From contig JAIOOS010000016.1 of the NCBI GenBank assembly GCA_021414305.1, forward strand, positions 1-52,247: DNA of 52,247 nt, given 5' to 3'. Source of the DNA: Burkholderiales bacterium. Lineage in GTDB: Bacteria; Pseudomonadota; Gammaproteobacteria; Burkholderiales; Burkholderiaceae_C. The translations under genes were made by a program, and so were the position numbers. Below the pieces are notes generated by a model. It ran no database searches. It had not been told where the DNA came from and saw only the letters and a list, made by a program, of their open reading frames with translations. Below are positions 26,169 to 35,496 of this stretch, one piece after another. Each line of letters starts with the position of its first letter. Positions within the stretch are counted from its first letter, which is position 1.

Positions 26169-27026
26169 TCAGAGCGCGCGCAGCATCTCGACGTGGGCGA
26201 TTCCGGTCTCGTGGAACTCCGGGCCGCGCCGCACGAAGCCCGCGCGCTCGTAGAACGCCGCGGCGCTGAGCTGCGCATGCAGCACCGCCTCGCGCTCGCC
26301 GCGCCCGCGCGCCGCATCGAGCAGGGCCTCGAGCACGGCCCGGCCCACGCCGCTGTGCCGGGAGCTCGCGGCCACGGCCATCCGCCCGATCTTGGCGACG
26401 CCGGGCACGTGCTCGAGCATCCGCCCGGTGGCCAGCGCCTGGCCGAGGCGGTTGTAGGCGACGGCGTGGACGGCGCTCTCGTCGGCGTCGTCCCATTCCA
26501 TCTCGGCGGGGATCTTCTGCTCGGCGATGAACACCTGGGTGCGGATCGGCCGCGCATCGGCGCCGAGCTCGGCCCAGGTGCCGACGCGCACATCGACCAT
26601 GCTTTCGCCGGTCTCGAAGCGGTCGAACAACTCGCGCAGCTCGCGCGGCACCGGCTTCGAGGCGGTGCCGTGCGGATCGGCGAAGACGTAGGTCAGGGTG
26701 CACGAGACGAGCAGCTGCTGGTCGCGGAACGCGCCGCCGACGAAGGTCGCCGAGGAGGTGCCGACCCGGGCGCAGCGCATGCCGATGTCGAGCACGTCGT
26801 CGTAGCGCGCCGAGGCCATGTACTCGACCTCGGCCTTGCGCACGAACAGGTCGCCCTGGAACGCGGCCATGGTCTCGGCGTAGGGCATGCCGAGCGCCCG
26901 CCAGTAGCCGGCGACCGCCGTGTCGAAGTACATCAGATAGTGGCCGTTGAAGACGATCTTCTGCGCGTCGATCTCGGCCCAGCGGACGCGCAGGCGTTCG
27001 AAGAATCGGAAGTCGGAACGTTGCAT
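26169..27026 (-). CDS. Hotdog acyl-CoA thioesterase fused to GNAT acetyltransferase
   Basis: A 285-residue two-domain protein. Residues 1-135 are a YbgC/FadM-type 4HBT hotdog domain: the active-site region RVRWAEIDAQKIVFNGHY carries D20, N27 and Y30, and YVFADPHGTASKPVP ends the domain. Residues about 145-285 are a GNAT N-acetyltransferase: FIAEQKIPAEMEWDD, the acetyl-CoA loop SSRHSGVGRAVLEALL and AAAFYERAGFVRRG. A likely activity is hydrolysis of an acyl-CoA plus acetyl transfer to an unknown acceptor; the substrates cannot be read. The ATG at 27026 gives the family N-terminus; an upstream in-frame Met at 27080 is less likely. It is divergent from the alcohol dehydrogenase, with 40 bases between starts. 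Confidence 0.85.
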   Translation of the reverse strand: MQRSDFRFFERLRVRWAEIDAQKIVFNGHYLMYFDTAVAGYWRALGMPYAETMAAFQGDLFVRKAEVEYMASARYDDVLDIGMRCARVGTSSATFVGGAFRDQQLLVSCTLTYVFADPHGTASKPVPRELRELFDRFETGESMVDVRVGTWAELGADARPIRTQVFIAEQKIPAEMEWDDADESAVHAVAYNRLGQALATGRMLEHVPGVAKIGRMAVAASSRHSGVGRAVLEALLDAARGRGEREAVLHAQLSAAAFYERAGFVRRGPEFHETGIAHVEMLRAL

Positions 27027-27066
27027 GGCGCGCGAGTGTGCCAGACGGTTATGCCAGACTGTCGTC

Positions 27067-28215
27067 ATGGCGCAAATCAACTACATCACCCAGGTGCAGA
27101 TCGACTTCGGCGTTCTCGCTCTCCTGCCGCAGGAATGCGCCCGGGCCGGCATGAAGAAGCCCCTGCTCGTCACCGACGCCGGCGTGCGCACGGCCGGCCT
27201 GCTCGACCGCGCCATCGATGCCCTGGCCGGCTTGCCGCACGCCGTGTTCGACGCGACGCCGTCGAATCCGAACGAGGCCGCGGTCCGCCATGCCGTCACG
27301 GTCTACCTGCAGCACGGCTGCGACGGCCTGGTCGCGATCGGCGGCGGCTCGAGCATCGACCTGGCCAAGGGCGCGGCCATCGCCGCCACCCACGAGGGGC
27401 CGCTCAGGACCTACGCCACCATCGAAGGCGGCAGCGCGAAGATCAGCGAGCGGGTGGCGCCGCTGATCGCCGTGCCCACCACCGCCGGCACGGGCAGCGA
27501 AGTGGCGCGCGGCGCGATCGTGATCGTCGACGACGGCAGGAAGCTCGGATTCCACAGCTGGCACCTGGTGCCCAGGACCGCCCTGCTCGACCCCGAGCTG
27601 ACCCTCGGCCTGCCGCCCTTCCTCACCGCGGCGACCGGCATGGACGCGATCGCGCATTGCATGGAAACCTTCATGGCGCCGGCCGTCAATCCGCCGGCCG
27701 ACGGCATCGGCCTCGACGGCCTGGAGCGCGCCTGGAAGCACATCGAGCGCGCCACCCGGGACGGCAGCGACCGCGAGGCGCGCTGGAACATGATGAGCGC
27801 GAGCATGCAGGGCGCGATGGCGTTCCAGAAGGGCCTGGGCTGCGTGCACAGCCTGAGCCACAGCCTCGGCGGCGCCAACCCGAAGCTGCACCACGGCACG
27901 CTCAACGCCATGTTCCTGCCGGCCGTGGTGAAGTTCAACGCCGCGGCCGAGTCGATGAAGAAGGACCGCCGCCTGGTCCGCATGGCGCAGGCGATGGGCC
28001 TGGCGTCGGCCGACGAGACCGGCGAAGCCGTCGCCGGCGCGATTCGCGACATGAACGCGCGCCTCGGCCTGCCCTCGGGGCTGGCGGCGCTCGGCGTCAC
28101 GAGCGCGATGTACGAGCGCATCGTCGACGGCGCCCTGGCCGACCACTGCCACAAGACCAATCCTCGGATCGCGACCCGCGACGACTACGTGGCGATGCTC
28201 GACGCCTCGATGTAG
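27067..28215 (+). CDS. Iron-containing alcohol dehydrogenase
   Basis: A 382-residue group III (Fe-type) dehydrogenase. The NAD(P)-binding motif lies in DGLVAIGGGSSIDLAKG, the second nucleotide contact in IAVPTTAGTGSEV, and the metal ligands in the family signatures MDAIAHCMETF and GCVHSLSHSLGG followed by HHGTLNAMFLP. Members oxidise or reduce simple alcohols, aldehydes or hydroxyacids; the natural substrate here is unknown. It has its own short upstream region shared with the divergent thioesterase-GNAT gene and converges with the LuxR-type regulator gene 23 bases downstream. Confidence 0.93.
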   Translation: MAQINYITQVQIDFGVLALLPQECARAGMKKPLLVTDAGVRTAGLLDRAIDALAGLPHAVFDATPSNPNEAAVRHAVTVYLQHGCDGLVAIGGGSSIDLAKGAAIAATHEGPLRTYATIEGGSAKISERVAPLIAVPTTAGTGSEVARGAIVIVDDGRKLGFHSWHLVPRTALLDPELTLGLPPFLTAATGMDAIAHCMETFMAPAVNPPADGIGLDGLERAWKHIERATRDGSDREARWNMMSASMQGAMAFQKGLGCVHSLSHSLGGANPKLHHGTLNAMFLPAVVKFNAAAESMKKDRRLVRMAQAMGLASADETGEAVAGAIRDMNARLGLPSGLAALGVTSAMYERIVDGALADHCHKTNPRIATRDDYVAMLDASM

Positions 28216-28237
28216 CGGTCGCGCGGCGAAGACGCCC

Positions 28238-28882
28238 TCAGAGCCGGATCAGGCCCCGCCGCGTCGCCTCCAGCGTGGCCTCGGCGCGATTGGTGACGTC
28301 GAGCTTGCGGTACAGCGACTTGGTGTAGCTCGCCGCGGTGTTGGTGGTGATCTCGAGCGCCTGGGCGACGTCGCCGATCGTCAGGCCCTTCGCCAGCAGC
28401 GTCAGCACCTCCTGCTCGCGCTGCGTCAGCGAGGTGGCCGGAGCCTCGGGCGCGTGGAAGTAGCCGAGCAGGCGCGCCGCGATCGAGGCCGAGAGCGGCG
28501 GCTTGCCCTGCGCGGTGTGCAGCAGCAGCTCGGCGAGACGCTCGATCGCGTCGTCCTTGAGCAGGTAACCCGCGGCGCCGGCGCGCAGAGCGGGAAAGAG
28601 ATGCTGGTCGTCGGCGAAGACCGTGCTGACGACGCTGATCGTGCGGTGCGGCGGGCGGGCCAGGACTTCGATCAGGGAGACGCCGCTGCCGTCGGGCAGG
28701 TCGAGGTCGATCAGCGCCAGGTCGGGCGAGGCCGCGCGCAGCGCAACCCGCGCTTCGCGCAGCGAGCCCGCGGCCGTCACTTCAGCGTCGGGAAACGCCT
28801 GGCGCACCGCCGCCTGCAGCCAGGCGCGCGCATCCGCGTCGTCGTCGAGGACGAGCACCCGGCGCGGCGAGATCGGCGTCAC
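28238..28882 (-). CDS. LuxR/NarL-type response regulator
   Basis: A 214-residue two-domain regulator. The receiver (1-120) has the acidic triad at DDD 13-15 and the phospho-acceptor D59 in ALIDLDLPDGSG, with K in YLLKDD. The C-terminal helix-turn-helix (about 150-212) begins LTQREQEVLTLLAKGLTIGD and includes TKSLYRKLDVTNRAEA. The start is GTG at 28882, overlapping the stop of the kinase gene by four bases (GTGA), so kinase and regulator are a coupled pair. Target genes cannot be predicted; the convergent alcohol dehydrogenase is a neighbour only. Confidence 0.93.
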   Translation of the reverse strand: MTPISPRRVLVLDDDADARAWLQAAVRQAFPDAEVTAAGSLREARVALRAASPDLALIDLDLPDGSGVSLIEVLARPPHRTISVVSTVFADDQHLFPALRAGAAGYLLKDDAIERLAELLLHTAQGKPPLSASIAARLLGYFHAPEAPATSLTQREQEVLTLLAKGLTIGDVAQALEITTNTAASYTKSLYRKLDVTNRAEATLEATRRGLIRL

Positions 28883-30771
28883 GATGCCGTCGCCTGCGTG
28901 GCCAGGCCCGGCGTGGCGGCGAACGGAATGCCGACCAGCACCTCGGTGCCCCCGCCCGGCCTCGCCGCCCAGCGCGCATGGCCGTCCAGGTCGGCGGCAC
29001 GGGCCACCACGCCTTCGGGCGCCACGCCCTCGGGGATGCCGTTGCCGTCGTCGCTGACGTGCAATTCGAGGAGATCGGCCGCGACCCGCCACGCCACCTC
29101 GATCCGCCGGCCCTGCCCGTGCTCGAGCGCGTTCGAGAGCAGCTCGCGGACGATGCGCTCGAGCTGGTAGCGCTGCCGCCCCGAGAGATGCAGGTCGCCT
29201 TCACGCGACCATGCGAGCTCCTGACCGGCGTTCTCGCAGCGCAGCTCGGCCTCGAGCCGCCATTCCTCGGCCAGGTCGGAGAGCTCGCCGACATCGACCT
29301 GGCTCGCGGCCACGATCGTGCGCATCTCCGACAGGGCATCGCGCGCCAGCGAGCGCTGCCGGTCGTCGCGTGCCCCGTAGACCAGGCTGAGCAGGCGTGC
29401 GCCGAGGTTGTCGTGCAGGTCGCGGTAGATGCGCTCTCGCTCCCGCCCGGCGGATCGCTCGGCGAGCAGGCGCCTTTCGCGGCTGTAGATCGCTTCGATC
29501 TCGGCGCCGGCGCGGGCGACGCGCGACTCCAGCGTTTCGTTGGCGACGCGCAGCGCCTGCATCGCCCGCACCGAGCGCAGGCCGAGCTGGAACATCAGGC
29601 CGAGCAGCAGCGCCGGCATGGCGAGCGACATCAGGTAGAAGCCTTCGCGCCAGAGCATGGGAAAGAGCAGCGAGTTGAGTATCTGGTCGTAGACGCCGGC
29701 GGCGGCCAAGGCCAGCAGGATCACCCCGTAGGAGCCGATCTCGAGCGTCCCTCGGCGGCGCCACTGAACGAGCAACCAGCTCACGGCGTACAGGGTGCCC
29801 AGCGTCGCGATGCCGTGCGTCACCGGGTTGAAGCGGGCGAGCGTGGGCAGGTCCCAGAGGGCGTACAGGGCGACGAAGAGCAGGAGCACCGCCGCGATGG
29901 CGCGCTCGAGCCGCGGCCGGCGCACGCCCAACGCGCGATGGGCGAACAGGACCGCGAACAGCGTTGCCGCGTCGACTGCCGAGTGGACCAGCCACCACCA
30001 GGCCCGAGCCGGAATCGGAATCTCCTGGATGAACTTGTTGAGCGCGTAGACGAGAAACGACGCGCCGAGGGCGGCGTAAAACAGGTAGGCGGTGTCGCGG
30101 CGATCGATCAGCCAGAGCACCAGGCCGGAGAGCGTCGCCAGCGCCATCAGCACCGCCGCCACCTGGCTGAGGCCGATCTGCGCGAAGTACCGCCGGTCGT
30201 GGTCGGGCTGGAGCAGCGCGGTCGGTCCCACCGCGACCGGCGTCATGTGGCCGAACCCCGGGTAGACGCGCAGCCGCACCATGAGCTCGTTGCGGTCGGT
30301 CCGCCACATCGCCGTCGGCAGGCGAAAGATCAGCGGCCGGTTCCAGTTGCGGGCCACCGGCTCCGCGAAGGAGCCGCCGTCGCCGATCCATTCGCCATTG
30401 AAGTACACGGCCGCGTTCATGCTGAAGCGCCACAGGTACACCGACTGCGGATCCTTCGGCACCGTTGCGGGCAAGGTGAAGCGGTACCAGCCGTTGTCGC
30501 CCTGGCGGTAGCGCTCGGGCGAGCGCCACGATTCGGGAAGCTGCACCGGTCGCCAGGCGGCGCCGGCAGGAGGCGGCGTGTCTGAGTCGACGATCGCCAG
30601 CTCGGCGCGGCTGAAGATGCGCGGGTCGTCGAGGGCGACTTCGAACGGGGGCTCGCTCGTGTCGGCAGCGACGCCTGTGCCGAGCACGCACAGCAAGGTG
30701 CCGAGAAAGCGCCGTAACGCACGCGTCGCCCTGCGCGACGCCGGTCTCGATCGTGCGTCGCCCTCACCCAT
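28879..30771 (-). CDS. 7TMR-DISM sensor histidine kinase (HisKA_3 type)
   Basis: A 630-residue sensor kinase. A signal-peptide-like segment near 20-36 precedes a periplasmic beta-sandwich domain of the DISMED2 type (about 40-190; GDNGWYRFTLPATVP, FNGEWIGDGGSF), which may bind carbohydrate or related ligands. Seven membrane segments span about 205-395, and a coiled coil leads to the HisKA_3 box with the phospho-acceptor histidine in YRDLHDNLGARLLSLV. A C-terminal HATPase (LLSNALEHGQG, SDDGNGIPEG) follows. Its partner regulator gene overlaps the stop codon. The ligand is unknown. The 187-base gap upstream, toward the exonuclease gene, holds only a small GCTACCC hairpin near 30905-30926. Confidence 0.9.
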   Translation of the reverse strand: MGEGDARSRPASRRATRALRRFLGTLLCVLGTGVAADTSEPPFEVALDDPRIFSRAELAIVDSDTPPPAGAAWRPVQLPESWRSPERYRQGDNGWYRFTLPATVPKDPQSVYLWRFSMNAAVYFNGEWIGDGGSFAEPVARNWNRPLIFRLPTAMWRTDRNELMVRLRVYPGFGHMTPVAVGPTALLQPDHDRRYFAQIGLSQVAAVLMALATLSGLVLWLIDRRDTAYLFYAALGASFLVYALNKFIQEIPIPARAWWWLVHSAVDAATLFAVLFAHRALGVRRPRLERAIAAVLLLFVALYALWDLPTLARFNPVTHGIATLGTLYAVSWLLVQWRRRGTLEIGSYGVILLALAAAGVYDQILNSLLFPMLWREGFYLMSLAMPALLLGLMFQLGLRSVRAMQALRVANETLESRVARAGAEIEAIYSRERRLLAERSAGRERERIYRDLHDNLGARLLSLVYGARDDRQRSLARDALSEMRTIVAASQVDVGELSDLAEEWRLEAELRCENAGQELAWSREGDLHLSGRQRYQLERIVRELLSNALEHGQGRRIEVAWRVAADLLELHVSDDGNGIPEGVAPEGVVARAADLDGHARWAARPGGGTEVLVGIPFAATPGLATQATAS

Positions 30772-30957
30772 GGCCGCGACCCCTTGTGCCTCGCTGGATC
30801 ATAGGCAAGGCACTTCGCCGCGGCAAACGCCGACGCGCCATCGCCGCGAGCGGCAAGCCCTTCGTCCATCGTGGCCGGGAGGGTCGCGTGTTCGCCGTCC
30901 GCCTGCTACCCCTGTTCATGGGTAGCGGCCCACAGCCGGGCCTGCCCCGACGGACGC

Positions 30958-31842
30958 TCAGTCCGAGGCGACGATGATCGTGGTGTCGATGCTCGGCGGC
31001 GGCGGTTCCGCGGGGACCGAGGCAGAGACGGCGGGAGGCGCAGGCCGATCGTCGGGCCATGCGGCGAGGTACTCGCGCCAGTGCGCCTCGTCGATGCCGC
31101 CGAGCGTCTCTCGCACCAGGGCGATCTCGCGCTCGTACTCGGCCTCGGTGAAGCCGCCGCGCATCTGCTGGAACCGGCAGTACAGCAGGTAGGTGTTCAT
31201 CACGTCGGTTTCGCAGTAGCGCCGGATCTCGTCGGTGCGCCCCTGCCTGTAGGCATTGAACACTTGGCTGCCGTCCATGCCGAGCTTGCCGGGAAAGCCG
31301 CACAGCTTGGCCATCGCGTCCAGCGGCGCATTGGCCTTGCCCTGATAGAGCGCCAGCAGGTCCATCAGGTCGACGTGGCGCAGGTGATAGCGGCTGATGT
31401 AGTTGTTGTAGCGGTGCTCGCGGTCGTCCTCGCCCATGTCCCAGTACTTGCTGGCGACGACGCCGTGGCGCATGCCGCGGTAGTGCAGCACCGGCAGGTC
31501 GAAGCCGCTGCCGTTCCAGCTCACGAGCTGCGGCACGTGCCGCTCGATCATGTTGAAGAACTGCTGGATGATCCGCCCTTCCTGGCTCGCGCCCCCGCCC
31601 TCGCGGTCGACCAGCGAGTGCACGCGCAGGCCCTCGGCGTTGCGGAACACGCAGCTGATCACGAGCACGCGCTGCAGGTAGAGCGGCATGAAGTCGCCCT
31701 TGCCGCGTGCCGCGCGGTCGGCGATCTCGGCTTCGTAGACGGCGGCGTCGTCGACGCCGGCATCCATCTGCCGCAGGAGACGCAGACCGGCGACGTCGGG
31801 GATCGACTCGATGTCGAAGACGAGGACCGGCGACGACGCCAT
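30958..31842 (-). CDS. Predicted 3'-5' exonuclease (PolB-exo-like, DEDDy type)
   Basis: A 294-residue ribonuclease-H-like exonuclease of the family once called polysaccharide-biosynthesis-associated 3'-5' exonuclease (PF10108-like). Exo I motif VFDIES has D10 and E12. Exo II is around LVSWNGSGFDLPVLHYR, and Exo III lies in RYCETDVMNTYLLYCRF, giving the DEDDy set. The last 40 residues are Pro/Ala-rich and probably disordered. It follows nlpD by 34 bases on the same strand and so is likely co-transcribed with surE-pcm-nlpD, occupying the place where rpoS lies in many relatives. Confidence 0.85.
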   Translation of the reverse strand: MASSPVLVFDIESIPDVAGLRLLRQMDAGVDDAAVYEAEIADRAARGKGDFMPLYLQRVLVISCVFRNAEGLRVHSLVDREGGGASQEGRIIQQFFNMIERHVPQLVSWNGSGFDLPVLHYRGMRHGVVASKYWDMGEDDREHRYNNYISRYHLRHVDLMDLLALYQGKANAPLDAMAKLCGFPGKLGMDGSQVFNAYRQGRTDEIRRYCETDVMNTYLLYCRFQQMRGGFTEAEYEREIALVRETLGGIDEAHWREYLAAWPDDRPAPPAVSASVPAEPPPPSIDTTIIVASD

Positions 31843-31876
31843 GCTGTCAGGCCGACAGGGTGCTAGGGATCGCCGG

Positions 31877-32800
31877 CTAGCGCGCCGGCAGCAGGCGCGC
31901 CGGATCGATCGGCTTGCCCTGCTTGCGAATCTCGAAGTGGAGCTGCACGCTGTCGGCGTCGGTCGAGCCCATCTCGGCGATCTTCTGTCCGCGCTTGACC
32001 GCCTGGTCGTCCTTGACCAGCAGGGTCTGGTTGTGCGCGTAGGCGGTGAGGTAGGTCGCGCTGTGCTTGAGGATCACCAGGTTGCCGTAGCCGCGCAGGC
32101 CCGAGCCGGCGTAGACGACGCGGCCGTCGGCCGCGGCGAGCACCGGGTCGCCGGCCTTGCCGCGAAACACCAGGCCCTTGCTGCGCGCCTCGTCGAAAGG
32201 CGTCGAGACCGGGGTCGCCGCCGGCCAGGACCAGGTGATGTCGTCGTCGGCGTCGCGCGCCGTCGCCGTGGCAGGCGCGGGAGCCGGCGGTGGCGCCGCG
32301 GCAACCGCGGGCGCCGAGGCCGCGGGCGACGACGACGGCGACGAGGCGATCGCGCGCGGGTCGAGCGGCCGCGGCTCGGGCCGGGCCGTCGAAGCGACCG
32401 GCCGGCTCGTCGCGGCTGCCGGATCGACGCCGGGCGCGACGACGCGCAGCATCTGCCCGACCTCGATCTGGTTCGGGTTCTCGAGGTTGTTCCAGCGCAC
32501 CAGGTCTTTCCAGTTCTGGCCGCTGTCGAGGCCGATCCGGATCAGGGTGTCGCCAGGCTTGACGGTGTAGTAGCCCGGCCGCGCCGCCCCTTCGGGAACC
32601 AGTGGCTTGGCCGGCTCGGCTGGGGCGGGCGCCGGGCTGACCGCCGGGCTGGCAGCGGCCACGGTCGCGCGCGGGGTCGCGAGCCGATCCTCGACCGGGG
32701 CGCGGTTCGGCGTGCTCGTGCAGCCGAAGAGAACAACTGCTGACGCGGCGGCGGCCGCGAGCCGCAGGGGCCGGCTGGCCGATACATCGATCACGCGCAT
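31877..32800 (-). CDS. nlpD: Lipoprotein NlpD, LysM plus degenerate LytM domain
   Basis: A 307-residue outer-membrane lipoprotein; the lipobox is VLFGC with the lipidated Cys at position 27. A Pro/Ala linker, a LysM peptidoglycan-binding domain (about 77-121, YYTVKPGDTLIRIG), a second Ala/Pro/Ser-rich linker and a C-terminal LytM/M23 domain follow. The latter has YAHN but VQLHFEIR in place of HxHFE, and lacks the first metal-site histidine and aspartate. It should therefore be catalytically inactive and act as an amidase activator at the septum, as known for E. coli NlpD with AmiC. Sixteen bases after pcm on the same strand. Confidence 0.92.
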   Translation of the reverse strand: MRVIDVSASRPLRLAAAAASAVVLFGCTSTPNRAPVEDRLATPRATVAAASPAVSPAPAPAEPAKPLVPEGAARPGYYTVKPGDTLIRIGLDSGQNWKDLVRWNNLENPNQIEVGQMLRVVAPGVDPAAATSRPVASTARPEPRPLDPRAIASSPSSSPAASAPAVAAAPPPAPAPATATARDADDDITWSWPAATPVSTPFDEARSKGLVFRGKAGDPVLAAADGRVVYAGSGLRGYGNLVILKHSATYLTAYAHNQTLLVKDDQAVKRGQKIAEMGSTDADSVQLHFEIRKQGKPIDPARLLPAR

Positions 32801-32816
32801 GGATCCGTGGGACTCT

Positions 32817-33632
32817 TCATCGGGAAAGCCCGGATTTTAGAGGGACGAAGCGAACGGCTTCGTGAACCTGCCGGTCGTAGCCGTCTTCACGCCGATCGAC
32901 CACCACCAGCGCCTGCCCGCCGCCGGCCTGCTCGACCGGCGAGACCAGCCTGCCGCCCACCGCCAGCTGCTCGAGCCAGGCCTCGGGCAACGCCGCACCT
33001 CCGGCCGCGGCGACGATGCTGTCGTAGGGCGCGCCGGGCGGATGGCCGAGCATGCCGTCGCCGAACACGAGGCGCAGCCGGTTCGAGCGCGTCGGTCCGA
33101 GCAGCTCGCGGGCCTTGTCGTGCAGGGGCTTCAGGCGCTCGACCGAAACGACCCGCTGCGCCAGCCGCTCGAGCAGCGCTGCCTGATATCCACATCCGGT
33201 ACCGATCTCGAGCACCGCGCCGAGGTTCCCTAGCCGGCGGGCATTCGCCCCGCCGAACAGCAGCTCGATCATCCGGCCGACGACCGAGGGCTTGGAGATG
33301 GTCTGGCCGTGGCCGATCGGCAGGCTGGTGTCTTCGTAGGCCTGGGTGGCCAGCGCGGCGTCGACGAACTGGTGGCGCGGCACCGCCGCGAAGGCGGCCA
33401 GCACCTGCGGCTCGACGATGCCGCCTTCGCCGAGGCGCTGCGCCATGCGCCTTCTCACGTCGGCCGAGTCGAGGCCGAGGCCCGCCGGCCGGTCGCGCCG
33501 GCCGGCGTCGGCATGGGCGGCGGCGAGGTCGCGCTGCGGTCTGAGGAGGGTGCGTTGCGACGCGCCGGCGGCGCCGGCGACGCGATCGAGCTTCAGCGGA
33601 AACTTGAGGCGCGAACGATCGTCCGCGGCCAT
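32817..33632 (-). CDS. pcm: Protein-L-isoaspartate O-methyltransferase
   Basis: A 271-residue repair methyltransferase acting on isoaspartyl residues. The catalytic domain (about 60-271) shows [22 protein letters not shown] with the substrate loop [13 protein letters not shown] motif [17 protein letters not shown] and the late motif [17 protein letters not shown]. The N-terminal 60 residues are an Arg/Ala-rich extension beyond the usual family length of about 210; a later start is possible. The ATG at 33632 overlaps the surE stop by one base (TGATG), so I kept it. Second gene of surE-pcm-nlpD. Confidence 0.92.
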   Translation of the reverse strand: MAADDRSRLKFPLKLDRVAGAAGASQRTLLRPQRDLAAAHADAGRRDRPAGLGLDSADVRRRMAQRLGEGGIVEPQVLAAFAAVPRHQFVDAALATQAYEDTSLPIGHGQTISKPSVVGRMIELLFGGANARRLGNLGAVLEIGTGCGYQAALLERLAQRVVSVERLKPLHDKARELLGPTRSNRLRLVFGDGMLGHPPGAPYDSIVAAAGGAALPEAWLEQLAVGGRLVSPVEQAGGGQALVVVDRREDGYDRQVHEAVRFVPLKSGLSR

Positions 33633-34384
33633 CAGCCGGCCCTGCTGGACCAGTCGCGCCAGGCCGGCAGGCTGGCGTGATCGGTGAGGTCGACGTGCAG
33701 GGGCGTGATCGAGATCTCGCCGTTGCTGGTGGCGTGGAAGTCGGTGCCCGGGCCGGCCTCGCGCGCGTCGCCGGCGGGGCCGATCCAGTACAGCGTGTCG
33801 CCGCGCGGGCTTACCTGGCGGATCACCGGCTCGCTCGCATGGCGCCGGCCGAGGCGGGTGATGCGGCTCGGCAGGCGGTCGGCATCGGCCCGGTTCGGGA
33901 TGTTGACGTTGAGCAGGTAGGGCGAGGCCGCGGGCGGCGTGCGCAGCACCTGCTCGATCACGCGCCGCGCCACCCGGCCCGCCGCGTCGAGGTGCTCCCA
34001 GCCCTTTTGCACCTGCGAGAAGGCGATTGCCGGAATGCCGAACAGGAAGCCCTCCATGGCCGCGGCGACCGTGCCCGAATAGAGCGTGTCGTCGCCCATG
34101 TTCGCGCCCTGGTTGATGCCGGAGACGACGAGGTCGGGCCGATGCTCGAGCAAGCCGGAGAGCGCGAAATGGACGCAGTCGGACGGCGTGCCGTTGATGT
34201 AACGCCAGCCGTTGGCGGCGGTGTAGACCGAGAGGCCGCGGTTGAGCGTGAGCGAGTTCGAGGTGCCGCTGGCGTTCTGCTCGGGGGCGACGATCTCGAG
34301 CTCGCCGAGCCCCTGGCAGGCCTCGACGAGGGTGGCCAGGCCCGGCGCCAGGTAGCCGTCGTCGTTGGCAATGAGGATGCGCAT
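33632..34384 (-). CDS. surE: 5'/3'-nucleotidase SurE
   Basis: A 250-residue survival protein that dephosphorylates nucleoside monophosphates and short polyphosphates in stationary phase. The divalent-metal ligands are in place: D8 and D9 in ANDDG, S39 in NASGTSN and N91 in [23 protein letters not shown] is also conserved. It heads the surE-pcm-nlpD operon and is divergent from the quinone oxidoreductase gene, with 114 bases between the two starts. Confidence 0.96.
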   Translation of the reverse strand: MRILIANDDGYLAPGLATLVEACQGLGELEIVAPEQNASGTSNSLTLNRGLSVYTAANGWRYINGTPSDCVHFALSGLLEHRPDLVVSGINQGANMGDDTLYSGTVAAAMEGFLFGIPAIAFSQVQKGWEHLDAAGRVARRVIEQVLRTPPAASPYLLNVNIPNRADADRLPSRITRLGRRHASEPVIRQVSPRGDTLYWIGPAGDAREAGPGTDFHATSNGEISITPLHVDLTDHASLPAWRDWSSRAG

Positions 34385-34498
34385 CTCGCGATTGTAGGGA
34401 GTCGTCCCCGAGGCGACGCGGCGCGCGCGGCGCGCTGCGTATCATCGATCGGGTCGCGCGCCGCCCTGGCGCGGACGGCGAGATTCGAGAGGTCACCC

Positions 34499-35476
34499 AT
34501 GCACGCTTGGCTCTGCGAGAACCCGATCGGCGTCGAGGCGCTGCAGTGGAAGGAATTGCCGACGCCGGTGCCCAAGGCGGGCGAGGTGCTGATCGCCATC
34601 CGGGCCGCGAGCCTGAATTTTCCCGACCTGCTGACGGTGCAGAACAAGTACCAGTTCAAGCCGCCGCTGCCGTTCGTTCCCGGCTCCGAATACGCCGGCG
34701 TCGTCGAGGCCGTGGGCGAAGGCGTGAAGCACCTCAAGGTCGGCCATGCGGTGGCCGCCATCGGCTCGAGCGGCGGCTTCGGCACCCACGCCTGCGTGGC
34801 CGCGGCCGGCGTGATGCCGCTGCCGCCCGGCTTCGCCTTCGACGATGCCTCGGCCTTCGTGATGACCTACGGCACGACCCACCATGCCCTGCTCGACCGC
34901 GCCCAGCTGAAGGCCGGCGAGACCCTGCTCGTGCTCGGCGCGGCCGGCGGCGTGGGCACGGCGGCGATCCAGATCGGCAAGGTCGTCGGCGCGCGCGTCA
35001 TCGCCGCCGCGTCGAGCGACGAGAAGTGCGATTTCTGCAAGTCGCTCGGCGCCGACGCGACCATCAACTACGGCAGCGGCAACATCCGCGACGAGCTGAA
35101 GAAGCTCACCGACGGCAAGGGCCCCGACGTCGTCTACGACCCGGTCGGCGGCGACCTCGCCGAGCCGGTGTTCCGCTCGATAGCCTGGCGCGGCCGCTAC
35201 CTCGTGGTCGGCTTCGCCCAGGGCGGCATCCCCGCCCTGCCCCTGAACCTCGCGCTGCTCAAGGGCGCATCCATCGTCGGTGTGTTCTGGGGCGACTTCG
35301 CCCGACGCGAGCCGAAGGCCAACGCCGCCGCGCTGGCCGAGCTCGCGGGCTGGTACGCCGAGGGCAGGATCAAGCCGGTGATCGACCAGAAGCTGCCGAT
35401 GAAGGAGCTGCCCGCGGCTTACGCGCGCATGGGCAGCCGCAAGGTGCGCGGCAAGCTGGTGATGGTCAACGACTGA
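34499..35476 (+). CDS. NADPH:quinone oxidoreductase family protein (zinc-free MDR)
   Basis: A 325-residue medium-chain dehydrogenase/reductase of the quinone oxidoreductase group. The GroES-like domain begins [20 protein letters not shown] and contains [15 protein letters not shown]. The NADP-binding motif is [19 protein letters not shown] followed by [10 protein letters not shown] and the DPVGGD stretch. The catalytic zinc cysteine/histidine pattern of alcohol dehydrogenases is missing, as expected for this group. Quinones or conjugated carbonyls are likely substrates; the exact one is unknown. It stands alone between divergent surE and the convergent repeat-protein gene. Confidence 0.9.
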   Translation: MHAWLCENPIGVEALQWKELPTPVPKAGEVLIAIRAASLNFPDLLTVQNKYQFKPPLPFVPGSEYAGVVEAVGEGVKHLKVGHAVAAIGSSGGFGTHACVAAAGVMPLPPGFAFDDASAFVMTYGTTHHALLDRAQLKAGETLLVLGAAGGVGTAAIQIGKVVGARVIAAASSDEKCDFCKSLGADATINYGSGNIRDELKKLTDGKGPDVVYDPVGGDLAEPVFRSIAWRGRYLVVGFAQGGIPALPLNLALLKGASIVGVFWGDFARREPKANAAALAELAGWYAEGRIKPVIDQKLPMKELPAAYARMGSRKVRGKLVMVND

Positions 35477-35496
35477 GCGTGCCCGGGCGGCGAGCT

